From the NCBI RefSeq assembly GCF_000337535.1, contig NZ_AOIP01000017.1, positions 53,691 to 117,690 of the forward strand: a stretch of 64,000 nt of DNA, given 5' to 3'. A program made the position numbers and the translations under genes. The notes beneath the pieces were generated by a model. It was not told where the DNA came from. It searched no databases and saw only the letters and a program-made list of their open reading frames with translations. Positions 13,912-22,431 of this stretch are shown piece after piece; positions within the stretch are counted from its first letter, which is position 1, and every line of letters starts with the position of its first letter. The stretch is from Natrialba aegyptia DSM 13077. Its GTDB lineage: Archaea; Halobacteriota; Halobacteria; Halobacteriales; Natrialbaceae.

Positions 13912-15870
13912 ATGTCAGACGACGAAATGGACCGAACGAGTTCGGAGACAGCTACAGAGCGGAATGGAACCGAGAACGGCGAGTCCGCATCCAATCCGGG
14001 TTCCCGTGCCGATATCGATACCGATACCGTCGATGCCGCGTCTGAGGCCGACGCTGATCCCGATCCTGCTTCCGCTGTTGCCCCGGACCGGCACGAGAGT
14101 CCGGGAGCAGATGGCGACCGCTCAGACGCTGGATCCGAGCACGGTCAACGCTCACCGTCTGCGGATGCACAACCACGCACGCAGGCACAATCACAGTCAC
14201 AACCATCGCCACAGTCACAACCGGATACCACCGAATCCGATCGAACGCACGGATTTTCTAACTTGCCCGACACCGAACTCGGAGGCGGCGGAGACGAGGA
14301 CGATTCGAACCAAGGGCTGTTCGACGATCTACTGAGTGGCGAACCCATCTTTGAGAACAAAGAGGTTCTGCGGCCGTCCTATACGCCCCACGAACTCCCG
14401 CATCGAAGCGACCAGATCAACAAGATGGCGACGATTCTGGTCGCCGCACTTCGCGGGGAAACGCCGTCAAACATCCTCATCTACGGCAAGACCGGAACCG
14501 GCAAGACCGCAAGCGCGAAATTCGTCAGCAAAGAACTCGAGAGCACATCCCAGAAGTACAGCGTGCCATGTGATGTCGAGTACATCAACTGCGAGGTAAC
14601 CGACACGCAGTATCGAGTTCTCGCCCAACTTGCGAACAAGTTCATCGAAAAGAACAAAGCTCGGATCGACGACCGGATCGAGTCACTCGATGCGTTGCGC
14701 GATCGTATCGAGACGTACGAGAACGGTGAACAGACCTCTATTTCAAATCGAACCGATTCTTCTGAAGGAGCCTCTCCAAGTGGAGATTCTGGATCACGTC
14801 CAGTTGAAGGAACGGGGTACGATTCGACGAATGATCCGGCGACGGATTCGGTTGCTGGATCGCCCTCCACAGCGGACGATTCCCAGCCTCAGTCGACCGC
14901 CCACCCCCTCGATAGCACCGAATTCGACTCGATCGACGCGGTCGAAACACGGATCGACTCCCTGGAAGCGGACAAGGAATCCTTCGAAGAGGTTCCGATG
15001 ACTGGCTGGCCGACAGACCGCGTCTACAGCGTCTTTTTCGACGCTGTCGACTACGACGAACGGGTCGTCGTCATCATGCTAGACGAGATCGACAAACTCG
15101 TCGAGAAAAGCGGCGACGATACCCTGTATAACCTCTCGCGGATGAACTCCGAACTCGAGAACTCGCGCGTTTCGATCATCGGCATCTCGAACGACCTCAA
15201 GTTCACGGACTTTCTCGATCCGCGCGTCAAATCCTCGCTCGGTGAGGAAGAGATCGTCTTCCCGCCGTACGACGCAAATCAGTTGCGCGATATCCTCCAG
15301 CACCGCTCCGAAGTCGCGTTCAAGGATAATGCGCTCTCTTCGGACGTGATTCCACTGTGTGCCGCCTTCGCCGCCCAGGAACACGGGGATGCCCGCCGCG
15401 CCCTCGACTTGCTCCGGACCGCCGGTGAACTCGCAGAGCGCGCCCAGGCGGAGACGGTCGTCGAAGAACACGTCCGCAAGGCCCAGGACAAGATCGAACT
15501 CGACCGCGTCGTCGAGGTCGTGCGCACGCTGCCGACACAGAGCAAACTCGTCCTCTTTGCGATCATCCTGCTCGAGAAAAACGGCGTTCACAGCATCAAC
15601 ACGGGCGAGGTGTTCAACATCTACAAGCGCCTCTGCGAGGAGATCGACGCCGACGTGCTCACCCAACGGCGGGTGACCGATCTCATCAGCGAACTCGACA
15701 TGCTCGGTATCGTCAATGCCGTCGTCGTCTCGAAGGGTCGATACGGGCGGACGAAGGAGATCAGCCTCTCAGTGCCGATCGACGAGACGGAAGCCGTCTT
15801 GCTCTCGGATTCGCGTTTGAGCGATATCGACGACATTCAGCCGTTCGTTCAGGCGCGGTTCGAGAACTGA
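13912..15870 (+). CDS. orc1: Orc1/Cdc6-type origin-binding initiator
   Basis: A 652-residue AAA+ initiator. A low-complexity acidic/Gln-rich N-terminal tail (~125 residues) precedes the core. Walker A is IYGKTGTGKT at ~191-200. An unusual ~80-residue Ser/Asp/Thr-rich insertion follows at ~268-350. Walker B is VVVIMLDEIDK at ~382-392, sensor 1 is ISNDLKFTD, and a C-terminal winged helix includes HSINTGEVFNIYKRL. It binds ORB elements and loads MCM. It is longer than the usual 400-560 residues because of the tail and insertion. An ORB element lies immediately upstream, suggesting autoregulation. A diverged ORB-like DNA motif also lies within the insertion. Confidence 0.97.
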   Translation: MSDDEMDRTSSETATERNGTENGESASNPGSRADIDTDTVDAASEADADPDPASAVAPDRHESPGADGDRSDAGSEHGQRSPSADAQPRTQAQSQSQPSPQSQPDTTESDRTHGFSNLPDTELGGGGDEDDSNQGLFDDLLSGEPIFENKEVLRPSYTPHELPHRSDQINKMATILVAALRGETPSNILIYGKTGTGKTASAKFVSKELESTSQKYSVPCDVEYINCEVTDTQYRVLAQLANKFIEKNKARIDDRIESLDALRDRIETYENGEQTSISNRTDSSEGASPSGDSGSRPVEGTGYDSTNDPATDSVAGSPSTADDSQPQSTAHPLDSTEFDSIDAVETRIDSLEADKESFEEVPMTGWPTDRVYSVFFDAVDYDERVVVIMLDEIDKLVEKSGDDTLYNLSRMNSELENSRVSIIGISNDLKFTDFLDPRVKSSLGEEEIVFPPYDANQLRDILQHRSEVAFKDNALSSDVIPLCAAFAAQEHGDARRALDLLRTAGELAERAQAETVVEEHVRKAQDKIELDRVVEVVRTLPTQSKLVLFAIILLEKNGVHSINTGEVFNIYKRLCEEIDADVLTQRRVTDLISELDMLGIVNAVVVSKGRYGRTKEISLSVPIDETEAVLLSDSRLSDIDDIQPFVQARFEN

Positions 15871-15957
15871 CGTTCCTGCGGTGGGTCAGCAATTGGCGCT
15901 TCTTGTGCGGGCGGAACTGTCGAAGCATAGATACCGCTGGACTCGCTTCGACAGCAT

Positions 15958-16521
15958 ATGCAACGACGAACGGTACTTTCGATGGCCGGTGCGGCCGGTG
16001 GGATGCTCGCGCTGAGCGGTTGCCTCTCGAATGGCGGACTGTTCGGATCGAACGATCGAATCAATAAGAACGGCGAAATCGCCATCACGGTCGACGGCGA
16101 GTCGTTCGAGACGAAATCACAGTTCCAGTCCGAAAACGTCGACAACGAGTCCGCCGCCTTCCACCTCCACGAATCGAACGGCCGCTGGTACATGGAGGGC
16201 GAGGAACCGGTGACGGTTGCGGAAGGGATCGACTTGCTCCCCTCCTTCGAGTTCGAAATGGCGTCGGGAACGCCCGTGATGACGATCGACGGCACGGAGT
16301 ACGATGCGAGCGAGCCGGGAACGGAAATTTCGTTCAGACTCGACGGAGAGGAGATCGATCCGACAGAGCACGAACCTGTAGACGGGGAGGAAATCAGTGT
16401 CGAGATCACGACCGAGTCCGAGACCGAGACGGCGGACGATGATGCGGCAGATGAAACGAATGCGGCGGACGAGACTGGCGCTGCGAACGAAACGGAATCT
16501 ACGTCGGACGGAGAGAACTGA
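15958..16521 (+). CDS. Predicted lipoprotein of unknown function
   Basis: A 187-residue protein starting MQRRTVLSMAGAAGGMLALS and then GC, a short TAT-like signal followed by a lipobox (LSGC), so it should be anchored outside the membrane. The mature part is acidic, beta-rich in appearance, and ends in an Asp/Glu/Ala/Thr-rich tail of ~45 residues. No catalytic motif seen. It stands alone between orc1 and the convergent signal peptidase gene. Confidence 0.8.
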   Translation: MQRRTVLSMAGAAGGMLALSGCLSNGGLFGSNDRINKNGEIAITVDGESFETKSQFQSENVDNESAAFHLHESNGRWYMEGEEPVTVAEGIDLLPSFEFEMASGTPVMTIDGTEYDASEPGTEISFRLDGEEIDPTEHEPVDGEEISVEITTESETETADDDAADETNAADETGAANETESTSDGEN

Positions 16522-16604
16522 AAAGTAAAGTGGACGGTCGACGTATCGTCGCCGCGGAAGAACGGATCGAACCGCAGTCGGTAACGGGGTGTGTTGCCGT
16601 CGTT

Positions 16605-17702
16605 TTACGATCGATACCGACCCGCCACAGCGACGAGGCCGGCGCTTGCCCCGACTCCCGCGCCGGTCACCGCCTCGACGCTAGCGAGACCGAACGGTGC
16701 GACGCCGGGAACCGACGGTGCGAGCATGCCGCCGAAGAAGCTATCGAAGAAAAGGCGAATGTGGCCGAGTAACGGAATCCGGTACATCGCTTTTCCGGTG
16801 ACCCAGTCTGGGTGAACGATGGTCGTCCTGGCACCGCCTTCGTACTGGTCGTATCCGTTATTGTTGTCTCCCTTCGTCACGAATCCGTCGTGTGGGGCCG
16901 GACAGGTGCGGACCTGATTACAGGTCACATCGCCGACGATGTCCTCGTCCGCCTTCGTCTCGATCCAGTTTTCGTCCTCTTCGACCCAGAAGTGGGCGCG
17001 GTGGATCACCGGCGTCTGCCGTGAATCGCCGTTCGGGAGGAAGACGATGACATCACCGGAGCCACCGAACTTGTCGTATCCGCTCTCCTGTGCATTTTCG
17101 CGCGTGACTATCCCAGTCCCGTCGATGGGATTGTCGCCGACGAACCGGTTGTCGTCGACGACGAACACGAGATCGCCACGCTGCATATTCGGCTCCATAC
17201 TTCCACTCTCAACGGCGACCAGCGGCGGCCAGATACCACTGACAGCAAACAGGAGCAATCCGACCGCCGCGACGATCGCAACGCTGCTCAATACGTCTCT
17301 GACGACGACGACACTGCCGTCGTCCGACCGCAGGAACCAGCGGATAAGTCCGTCGTCCTCGATCGTGACTCTACTCCCATCACCGTCACTATCTCTATCA
17401 GTGGTTCCCCCGTTCGATCCGGTTCGTGCGCCCGAGCGAGCGCTCGTGTGCCCGTCCTCGGTCTCGGTCTCCGTCTCAGTTTCAGTCCCGGTCGCTGAAC
17501 TCGTCTCGGCCGAGTTCACCGCCGGACCTGTCGGTTGATCGCGGTCGTGCTCGCGCTCGTTATCGCCGGTCGTGTGTGCGGGGGGGCCGGGAGTGTCAGA
17601 GCGGTCAGTTGGCCCACGGTCGTCGGTATCGTCCCACGCGGAGCCATCACCACTGCGGTCACCACCATCGTCATCGGTACCACCCGAATCAGGGCCGCTC
17701 AT
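16605..17702 (-). CDS. sec11: Type I signal peptidase (S26B, Sec11-like), origin-linked copy
   Basis: A 365-residue protein. The first ~115 residues are a disordered Asp/Gly/Ser/Thr-rich cytoplasmic extension. After it comes a membrane span (VAIVAAVGLLLFAVSG), the catalytic serine box VAVESGSMEPNM and the histidine box PVIHRAHF, as in archaeal/eukaryotic Sec11 enzymes. A hydrophobic C-terminal segment follows. It cleaves signal peptides on the outer face of the membrane. It sits between orc1 and the PolD small subunit, its conserved place in haloarchaeal origin regions. A paralogue lacking the long tail lies at about 28.5 kb. Confidence 0.93.
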   Translation of the reverse strand: MSGPDSGGTDDDGGDRSGDGSAWDDTDDRGPTDRSDTPGPPAHTTGDNEREHDRDQPTGPAVNSAETSSATGTETETETETEDGHTSARSGARTGSNGGTTDRDSDGDGSRVTIEDDGLIRWFLRSDDGSVVVVRDVLSSVAIVAAVGLLLFAVSGIWPPLVAVESGSMEPNMQRGDLVFVVDDNRFVGDNPIDGTGIVTRENAQESGYDKFGGSGDVIVFLPNGDSRQTPVIHRAHFWVEEDENWIETKADEDIVGDVTCNQVRTCPAPHDGFVTKGDNNNGYDQYEGGARTTIVHPDWVTGKAMYRIPLLGHIRLFFDSFFGGMLAPSVPGVAPFGLASVEAVTGAGVGASAGLVAVAGRYRS

Positions 17703-17833
17703 CGTCCCTGGTTTTGCCGGGGTTCGCAATCAACCTTCTGCTCGTGGCCCCCGGACCGTCCGAACTCGAACGCGTCGCCGGGGGCGATAACTGATCCGCT
17801 ACCCTTTTCTCTCCGGTCACGAATACGAATCGT

Positions 17834-19420
17834 GTGCCACTCGAGGGGGCAGCCAGGATCGTCAGCGAACTCACGAGCCGCGGGTACAACGCCGAGCGAG
17901 AGGCCGTCACGAAGATCGCGTCGGCGGAGAATCCGCCCGCGGTGCTCGACCGCGTCGTCGACGAACTGCCGGCAGACGCGCTCGTCGTTCGAACCACCCA
18001 CGTCGATGCGGTCCTGACGGCCGCGACGCATCCCTCGACGGCGACCGATCCGGATCGTCCGTCCGAACCGCTCGACTCGAAACAGGGGGCCGCTCGGAAC
18101 GGAACACCACCCTCCGCTTCAACTGGAGTAGAGACAGCCAATACGCACGATTCTGCAGGCGATTCTCCAGTCGAAACAGGGGGGTCTCACATCGAGCGCG
18201 AGGTCGACCTCTCGAAGCGGTCGCTCGAAATCGCCGGTGACATGACCGGCCAGAGCACGGGGACCGGCGCGTACGAGGATTTCGTGTCCGTCTTTCGGGA
18301 TCGACTCGACCGACTCGGCGGCAAGCTCCGCGGCCGGGTCAACCACCGCCCCGCGACGGCCATCCAGAGCATGCCGGGCGGGAGCGAGGCCGGGATGGTC
18401 GGGCTGGTCAACGACATCCGCTCGACCGCGAGCGGCCACTGGCTGATCGAACTCGAAGACGCGACGGGGACCTTCCCGTGGCTCGTGATGAAAGACCGCG
18501 AGTTCGCCGATCTGGTCGATCAGTTGCTCTGCGACGAGGTGCTGGCGATGGAGGGAACGCTCTCGGACGACGCGGGAATCGCGTTCGTCGATTCGCTGTA
18601 CTTCCCCGACGTGCCCCGCACGCACGAGCCGTCGACGGCCGATCGCCACGTCCAGGCGGCGTTGATCAGCGACGTTCACGTCGGCAGCCAGGAGTTCATG
18701 GCCGACGCCTGGAACGCCTTCGCCGACTGGCTGCATACGGAGCAGGCCCAGCACGTCGAGTACCTGTTACTTGCGGGCGACATGGTCGAAGGGGTCGGGG
18801 TCTATCCGGACCAGGACGACGAACTCGATATCGTCGACATCTACGAGCAGTACGAGGCGTTCAACGAGCACCTAAAGCGGGTGCCCGGGGATCTGGATAT
18901 CGTGATGATTCCGGGCAACCACGACGCGGTTCGGCTGGCGGAACCGCAGCCGGGCTTCGATGAGACGCTCCGGGACATCATGTCCGCACACGATCCGCAG
19001 ATCGTGAGCAATCCGTCGATGGTGACGGTTGAGGGCGTCTCGGTCCTGATGTATCACGGCGTCTCGCTGGACGAGGTAATCGCCGAACTTCCGGAGGAGA
19101 AAGCGAGTTACGAGGACCCGCACAAGGCGATGTACCAGTTACTCAAGAAACGCCACGTCGCGCCGCAGTTCGGGGGCCATACGAGACTCGCCCCCGAGGA
19201 GAAAGATTACCTCGTCATGGACGAGGTACCCGACATCTTCCACACCGGTCACGTCCACAAACTCGGTTTCGGGAAGTATCACAACGTGCTCGCGATCAAC
19301 TCGGGCTGTTGGCAGGCTCAGACCGAGTTCCAGAAGAGCGTCAACATCGATCCCGACTCCGGCTACGCGCCGATCGTCGACCTCGATACGCTCGACGTGA
19401 CGGTTCAGAAGTTCAGCTGA
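17834..19420 (+). CDS. polB: DNA polymerase D small subunit (DP1, 3'-5' exonuclease)
   Basis: A 528-residue protein with a GTG start. The N-terminal helical domain (~55 residues) is followed by a variable linker (~60-120), an OB-fold region, and a calcineurin-like phosphoesterase domain. Its metal motifs are DVHVGS (~279), LAGDMVEG (~313), PGNHD (~360), YHGVS, GGHTRLAPE (~443) and HTGHVHKLG (~470). DP1 is the proofreading exonuclease subunit of PolD, the archaeal replicative polymerase, with the large subunit encoded elsewhere. Three ORB-like DNA motifs fall in the linker-coding part. The gene diverges from the signal peptidase gene. Confidence 0.95.
   Translation: MPLEGAARIVSELTSRGYNAEREAVTKIASAENPPAVLDRVVDELPADALVVRTTHVDAVLTAATHPSTATDPDRPSEPLDSKQGAARNGTPPSASTGVETANTHDSAGDSPVETGGSHIEREVDLSKRSLEIAGDMTGQSTGTGAYEDFVSVFRDRLDRLGGKLRGRVNHRPATAIQSMPGGSEAGMVGLVNDIRSTASGHWLIELEDATGTFPWLVMKDREFADLVDQLLCDEVLAMEGTLSDDAGIAFVDSLYFPDVPRTHEPSTADRHVQAALISDVHVGSQEFMADAWNAFADWLHTEQAQHVEYLLLAGDMVEGVGVYPDQDDELDIVDIYEQYEAFNEHLKRVPGDLDIVMIPGNHDAVRLAEPQPGFDETLRDIMSAHDPQIVSNPSMVTVEGVSVLMYHGVSLDEVIAELPEEKASYEDPHKAMYQLLKKRHVAPQFGGHTRLAPEEKDYLVMDEVPDIFHTGHVHKLGFGKYHNVLAINSGCWQAQTEFQKSVNIDPDSGYAPIVDLDTLDVTVQKFS
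18071..18185. repeat. Three ORB-like motifs within the DP1 linker-coding region
   Basis: Plus strand at 18071-18089: CTCGACTCGAAACAGGGGG. Minus strand at 18111-18127: a TCCAGTTGAAGC-type dyad and a short G-run. Plus strand at 18166-18185: TCCAGTCGAAACAGGGGGGT. Two point one way and the middle one the other. The encoded protein segment is a poorly constrained Ser/Thr/Gly linker, so the DNA could be free to keep a binding motif. Confidence 0.4.
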
Positions 19421-19430
19421 TCCGCTCGTT

Positions 19431-19502
19431 GCGTTCTTTGCATCGTTTGCGTTCTTTGCATCGTTCGCGTTCTTTGCATCGTTCGCGTTCTTTGTGTCGT
19501 TC
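19431..19502. repeat. 18-bp tandem repeat, four copies
   Basis: The unit GCGTTCTTTGCATCGTTC (one T/C variant, last copy TTTGTGTC) starts 11 bp after the DP1 stop. It would encode an NDAKNA peptide repeat on the minus strand, considered not real. It may contain the DP1 termination region, since it is relatively T-rich. Confidence 0.9.
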
Positions 19503-19583
19503 ACATCCGTCTCGTCGTTCGCGTCGGTTCTGGGTTCCGTCGGGTGACAGCAGTGACCGTCGCATTCCCGGCGTCAACCGCAG

Positions 19584-20198
19584 TTACGGCTCTTCTTCGA
19601 CGACCAACTGCGTTCGGATGTATTCGGAGAGTTCGTCTCGCGCGGCACGAACCGGTTCGTCGCTCCCCGTCGTGACGCGCTGCATTTGTGCGCCGTTGAT
19701 CGTCGCAACGACGAACGCGGCAGTTCGTTCCGGATCGACCGGCCGGAAGACACCGCTGTCGATGCCGTCGCGAACGATGTCGGCGAGGTGCGCACGGAAG
19801 AAGTCGTCCGTATCGGCGAACTGCGTGCGGAAGGCGTCGTCGTACGGTGCCTGTCCGCGAAGGGCGGTGAGCGCGCCGAGGAAGTCGGCGTGGTTCGAGT
19901 CGAAACTTTCGAGGGAGTACTCGACGATCGTCCGCAACTGCTCGCGGGCGTCGTCGAAGCCGTCGGTCGGCACGTCAGCTTTGAACCGCTCGAGGAGGAA
20001 CTCGAGGAAGGCGACGAGCAATTCGTCCTTGCCGTCGTAGTGTTGGTAGATGAGCGATTTGCTCTTCGGGAACTCGTCGCCGATACGCTGGATCGTCAGG
20101 TCCGAATAGCCGTGTTTCTGGAGCGCATCGTAGGTCGCTTTCATCATTTCGGTGCGCGTCTCGTCGGGTGACGATTCGAACGGATCGGGTGCGCCCAT
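19584..20198 (-). CDS. TetR family transcriptional regulator
   Basis: A 204-residue protein. The N-terminal TetR HTH includes MMKATYDALQKHGYSDLTIQ, RIGDEFPKSKSLIYQHYDGK and DELLVAFLEF, with the characteristic Y-x-H-Y/F-x-x-K-x-x-L ending. The C-terminal ~140 residues form an all-helical ligand-binding/dimer domain. The ATG lies 23 bp from a TATA box. A 14-bp perfect palindrome lies between the two, so the gene is almost certainly autorepressed. No efflux pump is adjacent, which is the usual partner of such regulators; the regulated target is unknown. Confidence 0.92.
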   Translation of the reverse strand: MGAPDPFESSPDETRTEMMKATYDALQKHGYSDLTIQRIGDEFPKSKSLIYQHYDGKDELLVAFLEFLLERFKADVPTDGFDDAREQLRTIVEYSLESFDSNHADFLGALTALRGQAPYDDAFRTQFADTDDFFRAHLADIVRDGIDSGVFRPVDPERTAAFVVATINGAQMQRVTTGSDEPVRAARDELSEYIRTQLVVEEEP

Positions 20199-20201
20199 AT
20201 G

Positions 20202-20215
20202 AATGAATATTCATT
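20202..20215. promoter_or_regulatory. Perfect palindromic operator of the TetR gene
   Basis: AATGAATATTCATT is a perfect 14-bp palindrome located between the TATA box and the start codon of the tetR gene. It matches the TGAATGAATATTCATT-type sites common before haloarchaeal TetR genes. Confidence 0.75.
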
Positions 20216-20220
20216 AACCA

Positions 20221-20230
20221 TCTATATACT
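20221..20230 (-). promoter_or_regulatory. TATA box of the tetR gene
   Basis: TCTATATACT, read on the minus strand as AGTATATAGA, lies 23-32 bp before the ATG, consistent with a leaderless transcript. Confidence 0.65.
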
Positions 20231-20361
20231 TTGCCACTTCGGCTACCCGTGAGCGAGACGAACCCGATCGATACAACCCGCATCGAACTAACGGACGCTG
20301 GCGGGACGGCGGGCGGTCTGTCGTCCGCGGCTTCGCTCACGCGCGGGAGTTCGTGGCACCC

Positions 20362-20805
20362 CTACGGTTCGAGTCGAAACCGTACCGTCGGCGAGCCGTC
20401 GAACTGCGGTCCCCGACCCTGTTTCTTGAAGCCGAGTTCTTCGGCGGCGGTCTCGATCGAGTTCGTCTCAGGGGCGACGAGCACTTCGACGGCCATCGAC
20501 TCGCCCTCGGCGAATCGGACGGGTTCCGCGAGGAGGCGTTTGCAGGCGTCGCTCGTCCCGTCGAGTTGCGTGACGTGGACGGTGTTCTCGCGCGCGTCGA
20601 AGCTGATGAATCCGAGCAGGTCCTCGGGATTGGAGCCGCTGTACTGTGACTCTGAACTCGAGATGTCGGCGTTCGGGTCGCGGCTGCTGTCTTCTGCGAC
20701 GCGGACAGTGCGGTCGTGGACGAGATTCTGCATCACGTCTGTCGGGGAGTCGGCGATTGCCGCCAGCGCGTCCGCGTCGGCTTCGAGTGCATCCCGTACG
20801 TTCAT
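20362..20805 (-). CDS. GNAT-like acetyltransferase-related protein
   Basis: A 147-residue protein starting MNVRDALEADADALAAIADS, the typical GNAT first helix. DLLGFISFDARENTVHVTQL and VEVLVAPETNSIETAAEELG follow, then FKKQGRGP, the GF-type closing strand of GNAT proteins. The acetyl-CoA pyrophosphate loop (R/Q-x-x-G-x-G/A) is not evident, so it may be a non-catalytic or diverged member. The internal ATG is supported by a TATA box (ATATAAAT) 26 bp upstream. It diverges from the aspartate kinase gene. Confidence 0.7.
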   Translation of the reverse strand: MNVRDALEADADALAAIADSPTDVMQNLVHDRTVRVAEDSSRDPNADISSSESQYSGSNPEDLLGFISFDARENTVHVTQLDGTSDACKRLLAEPVRFAEGESMAVEVLVAPETNSIETAAEELGFKKQGRGPQFDGSPTVRFRLEP

Positions 20806-20830
20806 CAGTGTGTGGTAATGGCATGCACAA

Positions 20831-20838
20831 ATATAAAT
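20831..20838 (-). promoter_or_regulatory. TATA box of the GNAT-like gene
   Basis: ATATAAAT, minus strand ATTTATAT, lies 26-33 bp upstream of the chosen ATG, pointing to a leaderless transcript. Confidence 0.6.
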
Positions 20839-21031
20839 CCAAGCCGCGACGCGGTCCGGTACTAGAACGATCGAAAATGGAGGTTTTCGGCGACCACAGG
20901 GCGATAGAACACCGGAAAAATACGTGAAAGGGGACACAGTTATCTGCCCGCTCTGGTAACGGGGGGAGTATGAGCCACGCCACCAGTATTCGCTCGCAGC
21001 CGCGTGTCGAGAACGAGGATGAGGTGTCGGT

Positions 21032-22210
21032 ATGCGCGTTGTAGCCAAGTTCGGCGGGACGAGTTTGGGAAGCGGCGATCGCATCAATCGCGCTGCAGAC
21101 TCGGTCGCCGCCGCCGTCGAGGACGGCCATGAAATCGCCGTCGTCGCGAGCGCGATGGGATCGACGACCGACGAATTGCTAGACGAGATTTCCTTCGAGA
21201 CCGATGAGGCAGACCGCGCCCAGATCGTCAGTATGGGCGAGCGGACCTCCGTTCGCATGCTCAAAGCCGCGCTTTCGGCCCGCGATATCGACGCCAAATT
21301 CTTAGAGCCCGGCAGTGACGGTTGGCCCGTCGTCACGGACGAGTACGGCGAGGTGGACGTGCCGGAGACTCGCCGGCGCGCGCGGACCGTTGCCGAGGGA
21401 ATGGACGGGACGGTCCCGGTCATCACCGGCTTCCTCGCCGAAGGACCCGACGGATCGATTACGACGCTCGGCCGCGGGGGCAGCGACACCACTGCCGTCA
21501 TGATGGGCAAGTACATGGACGCCGACGAGGTCGTCATCGTCACCGACGTCGAAGGCGTCATGACCGGCGATCCGCGGGTCGTCGAAGGCGCGCGAAACGT
21601 CGGCGAAATCTCCGTCGACGAACTGCGCAACCTCTCGTTCCGCGGGGCCGAAGTCGTCGCCCCTTCCGCGCTGTCGTACAAGGAAGGCGGCCTCGACGTT
21701 CGTGTCGTCCACTACCAACACGGCGATCTCCTCTCGGGCGGCACGAGCATCGAAGGCGAGTTCGAAAATCTCGTCGACCTGCGCGAGCGCCCTCTGGCCT
21801 GCCTAACCGTCGCCGGCCGCGCAATCCGCAACGAGCCGGGCATCTTCCATCACCTCTCGGCCGCACTCAGCGAGAGCGACGTCAACATTGACGCCGTCGC
21901 CAGCGGCATGGACACCGTCACGTTTTACATCGACGAGTCGGAGGCTGAACGCGCCGAGAACATTCTCCACCGCGAGGTCATCGCCCGGGACGAACTCTCG
22001 AGCGTGACCGTCGACTCGCCCGTGGCCGTCGTCCGCGTCACCGGCGGCGAACTGCCCAACCAGCCGGGGATCGTCAGCGAGATCGTCACCCCGCTCGCCG
22101 ATGAACGGATCTTCCTGCAGGATGTTATCACGAGCGCGACCAGCGTCGCCCTCTTCGTCGACTGGGACGACCGCGAGAAGACCCTCGAGCTGACGCAAGA
22201 CCTTTTCTAA
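21032..22210 (+). CDS. lysC: Aspartate kinase
   Basis: A 392-residue enzyme that phosphorylates L-aspartate, the first step toward threonine, methionine and lysine-pathway intermediates. The N-terminus VVAKFGGTSLGSGDRI is the aspartokinase signature. ITTLGRGGSDTTAVM and EGVMTGDPRVV form the nucleotide and substrate sites. Two C-terminal ACT domains (about residues 260-320 and 330-392) show EPGIFHHLSAALSESDVNID and QPGIVSEIVTPLADERIFLQ, predicting allosteric control by an amino acid end product. Monofunctional: no homoserine dehydrogenase is fused. Full length. Confidence 0.95.
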   Translation: MRVVAKFGGTSLGSGDRINRAADSVAAAVEDGHEIAVVASAMGSTTDELLDEISFETDEADRAQIVSMGERTSVRMLKAALSARDIDAKFLEPGSDGWPVVTDEYGEVDVPETRRRARTVAEGMDGTVPVITGFLAEGPDGSITTLGRGGSDTTAVMMGKYMDADEVVIVTDVEGVMTGDPRVVEGARNVGEISVDELRNLSFRGAEVVAPSALSYKEGGLDVRVVHYQHGDLLSGGTSIEGEFENLVDLRERPLACLTVAGRAIRNEPGIFHHLSAALSESDVNIDAVASGMDTVTFYIDESEAERAENILHREVIARDELSSVTVDSPVAVVRVTGGELPNQPGIVSEIVTPLADERIFLQDVITSATSVALFVDWDDREKTLELTQDLF

Positions 22211-22431
22211 CGCGCTCGGTTCTTCGGTCGACCTGCCCTCACGTTCTCCCTACAGTTCAGTCCGCTCTTTACCGTTCGGCTATCCATACCTCCCCGCAGC
22301 CGCGCCGAATCCGATCTGCGAACCCGTGCACCACTGTCCTGACCTGTCCCCTGACTGCCGTCTCGCACCGTCGGCATCCAGGTCCCGTCAATCGATTTGA
22401 TCACAATCGCGGCCGTGATACGGAGATAGTT

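Noticed and set aside
19139..19504. Minus-strand frame starting with an NDAKNA peptide repeat
   Set aside because: The repeat is a translation of the 18-bp tandem repeat, and the rest is antisense to the PolD subunit.
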